DNA of 64,000 bases from an uncultured Pelagibacteraceae bacterium (GCA_902624635.1 CACNYD010000001.1:302766-366765), one strand, 5' to 3'; counted from the first letter of the stretch, positions 1-9,468 are shown. Notes: generated by a model from the sequence alone, not told the origin. Made by a program: numbers and translations.

Positions 1-368
1 TTGCATTTTGTTATCTTAAATCTCTAGAGCCAGTAGCTTTTGATATTAAATTATCTTTTAAAATATTATTTATGTGTATTCTTGGGGGCCTTGGGACAAT
101 TAATGGTGCTTTTATAGGCGCTGCATTTATTTTGCTTTTCCCAGTGCTTTTGAACGCTATAGGAAACAATGTATTTCACGGAGCTATTGATGCTACAATT
201 ATTTCATCAATAGAGCAGGTAATCTTTGGTGGTTTAATGATCATATTTATGATTTACGAACCTTTAGGAATGGCTAAACTTTGGGAAAATCTTAAGGTAA
301 GTTTAAAATCTAAACTATCATCATCAGGTACTAAAAGTTTAAAATCTTCAGCACAAAAAAGTGAATAA
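1..368 (+). CDS. Branched-chain amino acid ABC transporter permease (LivM-like), C-terminal part, truncated by window start
   Basis: Frame open from base 3 through 368; GGLGTINGAFIGAAFILLFP resembles LivM-type permease C-termini. Confidence 0.75.
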   Translation, partial: AFCYLKSLEPVAFDIKLSFKILFMCILGGLGTINGAFIGAAFILLFPVLLNAIGNNVFHGAIDATIISSIEQVIFGGLMIIFMIYEPLGMAKLWENLKVSLKSKLSSSGTKSLKSSAQKSE

Positions 369-432
369 GAAGAAATTAATTTTTGCATTAATTGTGGGAA
401 TATTAATAGGCTTGCTTATTGAAAATAATTTT

Positions 433-452
433 ATAATTTCTTAAGAAATTAT
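433..452. terminator. 20-bp perfect palindrome ATAATTTCTTAAGAAATTAT followed by T-run at a convergent gene junction; possible terminator
   Basis: Exact self-complementary sequence between convergent genes. Confidence 0.35.
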
Positions 453-913
453 TTTTGACTTGGATAAGACTTTTTCAAAATAAATTTGTTAATAATTATT
501 GCAAAAATAATAATTATCACTGAACCTGATATTACAGGACTTAATAAGTAATCAAAAGAAACGCTTCCAATAATTACTATTATGGGATTACCTCCTGCAG
601 GTGGATGTGTAACGTTTAATAAGATCATTAACCCAACTCCAAATCCTACCGCTAATGGTATTGTTAAAAAAATTGGTAAAGGAACAAAGTGTAAAAAAAT
701 CAAACCTACAATAGTTGTAATTAAATGACCAAAAAAAACATTTTTTGGTTGGGCAAATGGACTTTCTGGATATCCATATAGCAGAACCATAGACGATCCG
801 AATGAAGCTAATAAGAATATTCCAAATTCAGTTCGATATGTTAAAAAAGTTAAGATCGCAATGGTAATTATTGAAAATAAACCAGCCAAAAAAGATTGTT
901 TTAGATTACCCAT
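449..913 (-). CDS. HPP family membrane protein
   Basis: Multi-TM; ASFGSSMVLLYG and THPPAGGNP motifs typical of HPP family. Confidence 0.85.
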   Translation of the reverse strand: MGNLKQSFLAGLFSIITIAILTFLTYRTEFGIFLLASFGSSMVLLYGYPESPFAQPKNVFFGHLITTIVGLIFLHFVPLPIFLTIPLAVGFGVGLMILLNVTHPPAGGNPIIVIIGSVSFDYLLSPVISGSVIIIIFAIIINKFILKKSYPSQK

Positions 914-916
914 ATC

Positions 917-1315
917 TTAACTTGATACTATCTTTTTTAAGGTTTTGAAAGGTAACAATATACAATCCCTTTTTTTTATATTTTCCTTTTTGATCAACTT
1001 TTTTAAAGAAATCCATTTTTTGTCAGTAATTTTTACATCGTCATTGAAATATAATTCAGCCTTATCACATAAATCGTTAATTTTTTCTTTTTGATTATTA
1101 ATGGAAATTTTCGATAACAAACTGGCTGAAGCTTGGCAGTATACACAAGATTTTCCCTGGTAGCCAAAGTCTAAAATTTTTTCATCTTTTAATATAATCT
1201 CTATTTGCATCTCATCCCCGCATAAAGAATTTTTTAATTTTGAAACATGTGTGCGGTTCTCAATATTTCTATTATTATCGGTGTTTGCAGCAATGTTTAA
1301 TACTTCTAAGTCCAT
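917..1315 (-). CDS. IscU/NifU-like iron-sulfur scaffold protein
   Basis: Three spaced Cys: SLCGDEM, GKSCVYCQAS, KRDCILLPF. Confidence 0.75.
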   Translation of the reverse strand: MDLEVLNIAANTDNNRNIENRTHVSKLKNSLCGDEMQIEIILKDEKILDFGYQGKSCVYCQASASLLSKISINNQKEKINDLCDKAELYFNDDVKITDKKWISLKKLIKKENIKKRDCILLPFKTLKKIVSS

Positions 1316-1458
1316 ATTAATTTTTAATTATATGACAAATAAAAACCAATCAAGAATAGAAATAGGTTGAGCACAACTTTAAATGGAAAAATTAAATTTA
1401 AGGTTAAAGCTATCTCATTTTTGTTGTAGTTATAAATTTTTAGATCTAATCTTCACGA

Positions 1459-2364
1459 ATGCTTGAATTAAAAAATCCAAAAATTGCAGTTCCAGTAGTT
1501 TTGTTTGCAGGAATTTTATGGTCCTTTGGTCCTCTTGTTGTGAGATATATGGATAATCCTAATCAAGTGCCATGGCAGTATATATTTGGAAGAGGATTGA
1601 CAATTTTTATTCTTCTAAATCTTTATCTTTATTTTGAAGAGGGTATTAAATTTTATAAAAATTATTTAAAAATGGGATATTCAGGAATTATTGGTGGAAC
1701 AGGACTAGGAATTGCTATGATAAGTTTCATTTATTCAATTACTAATACTTCAGCTGCAATTACTCTTCTTTGTTTAGCAGCAATGCCATTTTTTACTGCA
1801 CTTCTTGCTTTTTTATTTCTTAAGGAAAAAATTTCATTAAATGTTTGGATCTCTATTTTTATAGCAACTATTGGAATTATAATTATGGCCTTTGGGAGCT
1901 CAGGATCTAATTCTGTGGTCGGTTTTATTTTTGGAATGCTTTCATCGATTGGATTTTCAGTTTTTTCTGTCACTTTAAGATGGAGAACTGAGACTCCAAA
2001 GTTCACAACAGTAGCTTTTTCAGGTTTTTTTTGTTTTATTTTTGCATCTATAATGCTCTTAATTACCAACCAAGTATTTTTTTCATCAAGCTATAATGGA
2101 GCATTATTTTCTCTTCATGGAACATTGGTTTGCTTGGGGCTTATTTTATATTCTATTGGTTCTAAAGCTATACCAGCTGCAGAATTAACATTGTTATCAT
2201 TAACAGAAGTTGTTGGTGGAATTTTTTGGGTTTGGTTACCTATTCTGGGTATAAATGAAGTACCCGACACTTACACTATTATTGGAGGATTTTTTCTATT
2301 TATTTCACTTGTTTATTATAGTTTGGTAATGCGTTGGAATAAAAGATATATAGCTCTAAATTAA
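1459..2364 (+). CDS. EamA/DMT family transporter
   Basis: About 10 TM helices, two EamA-like halves. Confidence 0.85.
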   Translation: MLELKNPKIAVPVVLFAGILWSFGPLVVRYMDNPNQVPWQYIFGRGLTIFILLNLYLYFEEGIKFYKNYLKMGYSGIIGGTGLGIAMISFIYSITNTSAAITLLCLAAMPFFTALLAFLFLKEKISLNVWISIFIATIGIIIMAFGSSGSNSVVGFIFGMLSSIGFSVFSVTLRWRTETPKFTTVAFSGFFCFIFASIMLLITNQVFFSSSYNGALFSLHGTLVCLGLILYSIGSKAIPAAELTLLSLTEVVGGIFWVWLPILGINEVPDTYTIIGGFFLFISLVYYSLVMRWNKRYIALN

Positions 2365-2373
2365 TCTAGAAAC

Positions 2374-3495
2374 ATGAGTAAAGATAAAGTTATAGTTAAT
2401 AGCTGGAATGAATGGGATCCACTAAAACATGTTATCGTTGGAAAAGCAGATGGCTGTTGTATACCTGCGCCAGAACCTGCTTTAGATGCTAAAGTACCTG
2501 AGGACTCAGACATGAAAGGTTCTCATGGGCCGCGAACTAAAGATACAGTTGATAAAGCAAATGAACTATTAAATAATTTTGCATCTATGTTAGAAAAAAG
2601 AGGAATTAAAGTTGATCGACCTGTTCCACTTAATCATAATCAAAAAATTTCTACTCCTGATTGGAAAGTTGACAGCATGTTTGGATGTATGCCAGCTAGA
2701 GATATCATACTTACAGTTGGCAATGAAATGCTTGAAGCAACGATGAGTTATAGATGTAGATGGTTTGAATATTTAAATTACAGACCACTTATAAAAAAAT
2801 ATTTTGAACAAGATAAGAATATGCGTCATGAAACTGCTCCAAAACCTAGATTAACAGATGCTGATTATCGTGAGGATTATTTATCAGATAAGATTGGAAT
2901 TCAAAAGAGGCTCAAATGGACTGAAGATAAATTTTTTGTAACCACAGAGGAAGAGCCTTTATTTGATGCAGCGGATGTTCTTAGATTTGGAAAAGACTTA
3001 ATTGTACAACATGGTTTTACAACAAATTTAAAGGGGATCGATTGGTTAAGAAGACATTTTAAGGATCATAGAGTCCATGCAGTTAATTTTCCTGGAGATC
3101 CTTACCCAATTCATATAGATGCAACTTTTACACCCATCAGAGAGGGGTTAATCATAAATAATCCACAAAGAAGACTTCCAAAGGAACAAAGAAAATTATT
3201 TGAGGATAACGGATGGAAAATAATTGATAGTGCTCAACCAGCACATAATGAGCCACCACCACTTTGTTATTCATCAGTATGGTTATCTATGAATGTTTTA
3301 GTACTTGATCCAAAAACGGTGTGTGTTGAAAAAAGTGAAGTTTACCAAGCTGCACAACTAGATAAATTAGGAATGGAGGTTATTCCTGTTGATTTAAGAG
3401 ATGCTTATGCATTTGGTGGTGGTATTCATTGTTGTACGGCAGACGTTTATAGAGAAGGCGATTTAAAGGATTATTTTCCCAATCAGAAAAATTAA
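2374..3495 (+). CDS. Glycine/arginine amidinotransferase-like protein
   Basis: NSWNEWDPLKHVIVGKADG N-terminus; HIDATFTPI and GGGIHCCT catalytic His/Cys contexts. Confidence 0.85.
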   Translation: MSKDKVIVNSWNEWDPLKHVIVGKADGCCIPAPEPALDAKVPEDSDMKGSHGPRTKDTVDKANELLNNFASMLEKRGIKVDRPVPLNHNQKISTPDWKVDSMFGCMPARDIILTVGNEMLEATMSYRCRWFEYLNYRPLIKKYFEQDKNMRHETAPKPRLTDADYREDYLSDKIGIQKRLKWTEDKFFVTTEEEPLFDAADVLRFGKDLIVQHGFTTNLKGIDWLRRHFKDHRVHAVNFPGDPYPIHIDATFTPIREGLIINNPQRRLPKEQRKLFEDNGWKIIDSAQPAHNEPPPLCYSSVWLSMNVLVLDPKTVCVEKSEVYQAAQLDKLGMEVIPVDLRDAYAFGGGIHCCTADVYREGDLKDYFPNQKN

Positions 3496-4229
3496 TTTTC
3501 TTTTGTTACATCCACTTTAAACTTTTCTAATCCTGAGGAAAGGCTTTTGTCAACAGGGTTTTCTGTTTTTTCAAATGATTTAAGTTTTTCTAATTCTCTT
3601 TGTCTTAATCTTTCTTCTCTTAAATTCTCTCTATGTTCTTTTGCTTTTTGTTCTCTATCAAATTTTTCTTCCCATTCTTTTATTTTGATGTACTCAAGTT
3701 CTTTCTGTTTTTCCTCTTCCTCTTTAATCATTCTTAAAGTTCTCTCTTTTCTTCTTTTTTCCTTAAGTTCGAGGTTTTTTTGCTCTTCTTCTCGAACTTT
3801 TAAATCAATATCCCTTCTATTTTGAGTTTCATCTCTAAGCTTAAGTTCTTTTTCTTTAGCTCTTAATTCCTTACTGATTGATATTAACTCTTCATCTTTT
3901 TTTACTAATCGTGAAGCCTCTAACTTTTGAGACTCTTCTTTGATTTTAATTTCTTTCTCTTTTAATCTTAATTCATCTTCACTAAATTTTAACTTATTAC
4001 TTTCTTTAATAAGTCTTTCCTCCCAAACTTTAAGATCTTTTCTTTCTTTAAGAATTTGATTTTTTTCTTTTAACTTTTCTAATTTGATAGCTTTAATTTT
4101 ATTGAGTTCTTTGTTCTTTTTATAATTTGATAACGCGTTACTTAAGAAAGACTTTGGAGCTAGATTAGAAATTTTAACTAATCCATTGCTCTTTTTTAAA
4201 CTTTTTTGTTTACTTTTTTTTTTAGGCAT
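3492..4229 (-). CDS. Highly charged coiled-coil protein of unknown function
   Basis: Long K/E-rich heptad-like sequence; ORF to 4274, start at 4229 (MPKKKSKQKS) plausible. Confidence 0.6.
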   Translation of the reverse strand: MPKKKSKQKSLKKSNGLVKISNLAPKSFLSNALSNYKKNKELNKIKAIKLEKLKEKNQILKERKDLKVWEERLIKESNKLKFSEDELRLKEKEIKIKEESQKLEASRLVKKDEELISISKELRAKEKELKLRDETQNRRDIDLKVREEEQKNLELKEKRRKERTLRMIKEEEEKQKELEYIKIKEWEEKFDREQKAKEHRENLREERLRQRELEKLKSFEKTENPVDKSLSSGLEKFKVDVTKEN

Positions 4230-4279
4230 TTTTTTTACAAACTTCATTGAAACAAATATTTTGTATACTTTCAATAATT

Positions 4280-4332
4280 CAGTTTTAAACTGTGATGTTA
4301 TGTGCTTATTTTGAGTTTCAACTCACACGTGT
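4280..4332. promoter_or_regulatory. Cluster of three short palindromes upstream of the paralog array
   Basis: CAGTTT-T-AAACTG (4280-4292), TGAGTT-TC-AACTCA (4312-4325), ACACGTGT (4325-4332). Confidence 0.35.
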
Positions 4333-4365
4333 TTTACATTATTCTCTTAACGATTATCATTAATT

Positions 4366-4956
4366 ATGAAAAAATTTATCTTGATAATATTTTTTTTAAT
4401 TTTGAATTTGCAGCTTTCAATTAAGGCTGATGATATTAAAGAATTTGAGATCGAAGGTATTAGTTTGTATCAAAGTGCCTTAAACCATTTTAGTATAAAT
4501 GAGCTTAAGGAAGACAGGGTAGATAACTATAATTCAAATAAATACACAACATCAAATATTTATCATGGACTTGAGATGTATGATTATATCCAAATAAGTT
4601 ACAAAACAAATGATCGTAATTATATAATTCAAGATATATCAGCAGCTAAAAATATAAAATATGAAGAGTGTCTTAGCCAACTTGATAGAGTAGAAAGCGA
4701 TATCTCTTCCACATATGTAAATTCATCTGAGATATCAAACGATGGAAAACTTACTTATGACCATCCTGCTGATAAATCGGGTCAAACGAAAGTAACAGAT
4801 ATAGCATGGTATTTTAGCACTGGGGATGTCATAGTGGCTCAATGTTATAACTGGCAATCAGAGTTTGGAAAAAAAAACAATTTTAAGGATTCATTGACCA
4901 TTGGTATTTCAAATAAAGACATAGATCGATGGTTTTCTAATGAGGCATATAATTGA
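4366..4956 (+). CDS. Secreted protein, paralog 1 of 6
   Basis: Signal peptide then KADDIKEFEIEGISLYQSAL; two conserved Cys (YEECL, VAQCYNW). Confidence 0.8.
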   Translation: MKKFILIIFFLILNLQLSIKADDIKEFEIEGISLYQSALNHFSINELKEDRVDNYNSNKYTTSNIYHGLEMYDYIQISYKTNDRNYIIQDISAAKNIKYEECLSQLDRVESDISSTYVNSSEISNDGKLTYDHPADKSGQTKVTDIAWYFSTGDVIVAQCYNWQSEFGKKNNFKDSLTIGISNKDIDRWFSNEAYN

Positions 4957-4971
4957 TAAAGATCCAGTTTT

Positions 4972-5538
4972 ATGAAAATATTTTTATCAATATTAATTTT
5001 AATCTTTAATATTCAATCCTGGACTAAGGCAGATGACATCAAAACGTTTGAGATAGAGGGCATCACTATTGGAGAGCCTTTATTGAGTCATTTTACAAAG
5101 GCTCAAATTAAAAATAGTAATAAAAATAATTATCCAAAAAGCAATAAATTTGTTGGAGTAGAAATCCGTTTAACAAATCCTGATCAATATGAATTAGTTC
5201 AAATTCATTATGACAGTGAACTTATTATTCACTCTGTAGCTGGAGTTGTGTTTTTGGAAAATATTAAAAACTGTTATTCGAGACAACAGGAAATAAAAAA
5301 TCAATTAAAGAGTTTATTCGAGAATTATGAAATTTTTGAGGATACATTAGTACATAGACAAGACCCAAGTGGAAAAAGTTCTTGGACGGGTGTTGAATTT
5401 TCTCTTAAAACAGGAGATGCTCTAATTCATTGCACTGATTGGTCTAAAGATTTTGAAAGAAATGGCTATAAAGATAGTTTGAGAATTGAAATTTCAACTA
5501 AAAAATTTTCAGATTTTTTACGTTATGAAGCTTATTGA
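4972..5538 (+). CDS. Secreted protein, paralog 2 of 6
   Basis: Signal peptide, KADDIKTFEIEGITIGEPLL; KNCYS and IHCTDWS. Confidence 0.8.
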   Translation: MKIFLSILILIFNIQSWTKADDIKTFEIEGITIGEPLLSHFTKAQIKNSNKNNYPKSNKFVGVEIRLTNPDQYELVQIHYDSELIIHSVAGVVFLENIKNCYSRQQEIKNQLKSLFENYEIFEDTLVHRQDPSGKSSWTGVEFSLKTGDALIHCTDWSKDFERNGYKDSLRIEISTKKFSDFLRYEAY

Positions 5539-5544
5539 TAATTT

Positions 5545-6123
5545 ATGAGAATATTTTTATTATTATTTATTTTAATATTTGGCATTCAATCCTGGACCCA
5601 GGCTGATGATATCAGAGATTTTCAAATAGAAGGTTTTAGTGTAGGAGATAAACTTTCTGAGAAAATGAGTATTAAAGAGATTGATGAAAATATAATTCCT
5701 TATTTTCAAGATCAAAGAAAGTATTATATTGTTGGAAAAACATATGATTTAAATCAATACGATCAAATCGAATTTTATATAAAGTCAAACGATAAAAGTT
5801 ATGAGATAAGAACAATTGGTGCTGGAATTTTTATTAACAACTTAAATGAATGCTTAGAGGAGAAAAAAAAAGTTGTCAAAGATTTGGATAAAGTATTTAC
5901 AAATATTAAAAAAAGATCAGGTAAGAAAAAACATGAAGCAGACCCTAAGGGAAATTCATTGCAATATATTGATCAATATGATTTTAATTATCCAAACCAT
6001 ATAAGAGTTGAATGCACAGATTATTCAGAGGAAATGCTTAATTCAGGTTTAGCTTCAAATTCTTTAAGTGTTGTAATTATGACCAAAGAAATAAATGATT
6101 GGATTTCTAGTGGTTATAAATAA
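5545..6123 (+). CDS. Secreted protein, paralog 3 of 6
   Basis: Signal peptide, QADDIRDFQIEGFSVGDKL; NECLE and VECTDYSEE. Confidence 0.8.
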   Translation: MRIFLLLFILIFGIQSWTQADDIRDFQIEGFSVGDKLSEKMSIKEIDENIIPYFQDQRKYYIVGKTYDLNQYDQIEFYIKSNDKSYEIRTIGAGIFINNLNECLEEKKKVVKDLDKVFTNIKKRSGKKKHEADPKGNSLQYIDQYDFNYPNHIRVECTDYSEEMLNSGLASNSLSVVIMTKEINDWISSGYK

Positions 6124-6142
6124 ATAATATAGACTTAGCATT

Positions 6143-6730
6143 ATGAGAATAATTTTGATAACAGTTGTATTAATTCTTAGCCTTCAATCATTTACCAAGG
6201 CTGATGATATAAGGGATTTTGAGATAGAGGGAATGACTGTAGGAGACAGTTTATTAAAATACATATCACTAAATGATATAAAAATCGCTGAAGAAAACCC
6301 ATCTTATTATAAAGATAATAAATATGTTACTGTATTTATAAAAAAAGAATTGAGCCAATATCAAGATTTGCAGGTTGTGTATAAGCCAAATGATATCGAA
6401 TATATAATACATGAAATTAAAGGAACAGTTGATTTTGAGGATAATATAGAAAAATGTAAAGTTACTAGAGAACAAATTCTAAAATCAGTTGTTAACTTGT
6501 TTCCAAATGCAGAAAACATTCCTGAAGTTAAAGAACATGAATATGATCAAAGCAAACAATCTATAGTTTACTCAACATGGTTATTTCCAAAAAAAGGAGG
6601 ATTTATACATTTAGCATGTACTGACTGGGGTGAGGAAATGTATAAAAAACATTTATGGGTAGATCATCTTGAGGTTGTAATAGGCTCCGAGGAATTTAGA
6701 AGATTTTTAACTTATGAGGCGTATAAATAA
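6143..6730 (+). CDS. Secreted protein, paralog 4 of 6
   Basis: Signal peptide, KADDIRDFEIEGMTVGDSLL; EKCKV and LACTDWGEE. Confidence 0.8.
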   Translation: MRIILITVVLILSLQSFTKADDIRDFEIEGMTVGDSLLKYISLNDIKIAEENPSYYKDNKYVTVFIKKELSQYQDLQVVYKPNDIEYIIHEIKGTVDFEDNIEKCKVTREQILKSVVNLFPNAENIPEVKEHEYDQSKQSIVYSTWLFPKKGGFIHLACTDWGEEMYKKHLWVDHLEVVIGSEEFRRFLTYEAYK

Positions 6731-6736
6731 TTTACA

Positions 6737-7315
6737 ATGAAAATACATTTAATAGCATTTATTTTAATTTTAAGTTTTCAATCTTTGACCAAGGCAGATG
6801 ATATTAGAGACTTTGAGATAGAGGGGATGAGTATTGGTGACAATGCCTTAGAGCATTTTACAAAAGATGAATTAAATAATGCAGAAAAATTTACCTATCC
6901 AAGTAAAAAATTTAGTGAAATTTTCACTCATTCTTCAAATTATGAAATATATGATTCTGTAACAATATCTTTAATGGAAGGAAAGTATAAAATTTATGGT
7001 ATCAGCGGTGTTATAGATTACAGAGAAAAAAGTTTTGAGGATTGTCTTAAAGCAAAAAATGATATTATTGATGAGTTAAAGATTACTTTCAAAAATAGTA
7101 AGATTATAGATAATGGAACTTATCAAACACCTGATTATGCTGGAGATAAAAGCAAACGCTCTCAAGTAGAGCTACTTTTAAACCAAAATGGTGGAGTTGT
7201 TTCTGTAGATTGTGTTGATTGGTCAAAAGAAGCAGAAAAAAAACATGGCTGGGGAGACAATTTAAGCATAACTTTATACTCAAAAGAATATGAAAGATTT
7301 GTTAGATCTTTATAA
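6737..7315 (+). CDS. Secreted protein, paralog 5 of 6
   Basis: Signal peptide, KADDIRDFEIEGMSIGDNAL; EDCLK and VDCVDWSKE. Confidence 0.8.
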   Translation: MKIHLIAFILILSFQSLTKADDIRDFEIEGMSIGDNALEHFTKDELNNAEKFTYPSKKFSEIFTHSSNYEIYDSVTISLMEGKYKIYGISGVIDYREKSFEDCLKAKNDIIDELKITFKNSKIIDNGTYQTPDYAGDKSKRSQVELLLNQNGGVVSVDCVDWSKEAEKKHGWGDNLSITLYSKEYERFVRSL

Positions 7316-7324
7316 TAATGTTAA

Positions 7325-7906
7325 ATGAGAATTTTATTAATAATTTTAATCATAATTTTTAATCTTACTTCTTTTACCAAGGCTGATGATATTAGAGATT
7401 TTGAAATAGAAGGTATAAGTGTTGAGGATAGTTTATTAGACTTTTTTTCGGAGGAAAAAATTATAAATTCTGAAAAAACAATTTATCCTGGAAGCAAAAA
7501 TTTTTATACAATACATATTGTTGTAGATAGCCAAAATTATGATCAAATTTCTATAGGAGTTAAAAATAATGATAAAAATTACACTGTTTATAATATTGCT
7601 GGAGATAAATTTTATGAGCAAAATCCAAAAAATTGTCTGCCCCAAATGGAAAATGTAGTTAATCAATTTGATGAAGATTTTAAGGCAGCGTTTAAAGATG
7701 AATATAAATACACTTACACTTCTTTAGCTAAAGGTAAAAGTTACGCTGAAATTGTAGATTATAATTTTCCAAATAATAGTGCAATTAGAGTATGGTGTAG
7801 CTTTTACACGGAGGAAGTAATTGAAAAATTTGATGTAGTAAATGGGCTTACTGTAAGTATAGGAACAAATAAATGGTTTAATTTTCTTAATACTGAAGCT
7901 TATTAA
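7325..7906 (+). CDS. Secreted protein, paralog 6 of 6
   Basis: Signal peptide, KADDIRDFEIEGISVEDSLL; KNCLP and VWCSFYTEE. Confidence 0.8.
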   Translation: MRILLIILIIIFNLTSFTKADDIRDFEIEGISVEDSLLDFFSEEKIINSEKTIYPGSKNFYTIHIVVDSQNYDQISIGVKNNDKNYTVYNIAGDKFYEQNPKNCLPQMENVVNQFDEDFKAAFKDEYKYTYTSLAKGKSYAEIVDYNFPNNSAIRVWCSFYTEEVIEKFDVVNGLTVSIGTNKWFNFLNTEAY

Positions 7907-7924
7907 TAACCATGCACTACCATT

Positions 7925-9421
7925 TTAAAAGCTTATAATTTTATAAAAAATTTGAGCAGTTAATAAAAAATAAATTACTGCTCCCCAAATTTTTATATTT
8001 TTATTGATCCTCATTACTTTTACTTGATTTTTTGAAATAAATTTACTGAAGGCAATACTTAAGAATACCGGAATACAACAGAATATATATGAAAGCAATA
8101 TAAACCAGTCCATATCTGTTAAATATTCAAGTCTTGGAATATCATCTTGAAAGACAAAATTATAAGCAATCAGTGCTAATAAAGCTATAATTGAAGTATT
8201 TAATCTTGCTTCATATTTTTCAGTAGGTATCCAGAGCACATACCATGCAACACATAGTATCAAAAAAACTGGCAACATTATTTTCCAAACATAATGCTCA
8301 AAATTTCTCTTTATTATAACTTCAATATCTAAAATATTTTCTTCAACAGTTTCAACTTCTTGATTATAAATATTCCACTCATCGCTTTGTAAAACCTTAC
8401 TTTTTACTGAAATACCATCATTAGGAATTTTCCAAGCCTTAAGTTTATTTACTTCAGGTTTTATAAAGTTTTCTAAATTTTTAAATACGCCTGCCTCAGG
8501 AGAGATTAAAGTAAGAGTACCAATATTACTATCATCTTCAAAATTTCGATTTGTATGATTTTTAACTCCAGTTTTTATTCTAATAATAAGTTTTTGAGTA
8601 TCAAAAGGAAATTTTTTAAAATCAAAAGACTGTCTAAAAAAACCAACTCCTTTTTCTGTTCTTAATGTCCTTAATAAATCATCATCAATAGTAATTTGAA
8701 AAACTGGATTTACTAAAACTTCTTTATTTTTAAGACCCTCTCTAACATCTGCATCGTATTTGAATTCTTCAAACTCAACAGTTTCTAATGGCCAGTTATT
8801 TTTATATCTTGCTTCTTGACAAATAGGTATCAATTGGTCTGTAAAAAATTCTGTCCCTTTTAAAGTTTTAAGCAAATCTTTTCTTACATTAGTAAAATTA
8901 GAAATGAATGACATTTCTAAAATTCCAATATTTGTATCAATATTCTGAATACTTAAAATTTTAAAGTCTTCTAATTTAAAATTATTAAATTTATAAGGTT
9001 TCGATGAAATTGAGATGGTTTTACCATTATCGAGTTGATAATTATTATTACCTGAGAAATATGTAAGATTTATTAGATCTTTATCTGAAATTTTAGATAA
9101 ATCTCGATCATTTATTTTAATGATAGCTGTTTTTGATTCCTCAAAATTTTTATTATCAAATAAGGAATATCTTACTATTGGATAATTATCTTTATTCCTT
9201 TTAATAATTACAATTTCTTTATTCCAATAAAAATCAAAATGAATTCCTGCATCATATCTTGTCTCATTATATGCTGTATTTCTTGGGTCGTTTTCTATTA
9301 AGTAATTCATTGTTTCATTGTCACAGATATTTTCTGACGAAAATGAAACTGAGGAAAAAAGAATAACTTTACTAAAGAATATACAAAGTAAAGCATATTT
9401 AATTATATTTTTAATTTTCAC
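7925..9421 (-). CDS. Pentameric ligand-gated ion channel (Cys-loop/GLIC-like) with extra N-terminal region
   Basis: Signal peptide; ECD motif SFDFKKFPFDTQKLII; M1 WKIMLPVFLILCVAW; M2-M3 YEARLNTSIIALLALIAYNFVFQDDIPRLEYLTDMDWFILLSYIF; C-terminal M4. Confidence 0.88.
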   Translation of the reverse strand: MKIKNIIKYALLCIFFSKVILFSSVSFSSENICDNETMNYLIENDPRNTAYNETRYDAGIHFDFYWNKEIVIIKRNKDNYPIVRYSLFDNKNFEESKTAIIKINDRDLSKISDKDLINLTYFSGNNNYQLDNGKTISISSKPYKFNNFKLEDFKILSIQNIDTNIGILEMSFISNFTNVRKDLLKTLKGTEFFTDQLIPICQEARYKNNWPLETVEFEEFKYDADVREGLKNKEVLVNPVFQITIDDDLLRTLRTEKGVGFFRQSFDFKKFPFDTQKLIIRIKTGVKNHTNRNFEDDSNIGTLTLISPEAGVFKNLENFIKPEVNKLKAWKIPNDGISVKSKVLQSDEWNIYNQEVETVEENILDIEVIIKRNFEHYVWKIMLPVFLILCVAWYVLWIPTEKYEARLNTSIIALLALIAYNFVFQDDIPRLEYLTDMDWFILLSYIFCCIPVFLSIAFSKFISKNQVKVMRINKNIKIWGAVIYFLLTAQIFYKIISF

Positions 9422-9468
9422 AAATTTAATTTAATTATTTATAATAAAGATGTAAATTAAAGAATTAA

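Larger units (their letters stand above)
4366..7906 (+). repeat. Tandem array of six paralogous genes, same strand, 6-19 nt spacers
   Basis: Shared signal peptide/motif block and Cys pattern in six consecutive ORFs. Confidence 0.9.

Noticed and set aside
1731-2069. 112-aa - strand ORF
   Set aside because: Antisense to the well-supported EamA transporter; no recognisable domain
3547-3825. Ser/Phe-rich + strand ORF
   Set aside because: Complement of the Lys/Glu-rich coiled-coil gene; composition artefact
4366-7906. Repeat array as CRISPR or mobile element
   Set aside because: Units are complete ~580-bp genes with diverged bodies; no short direct repeats or transposase
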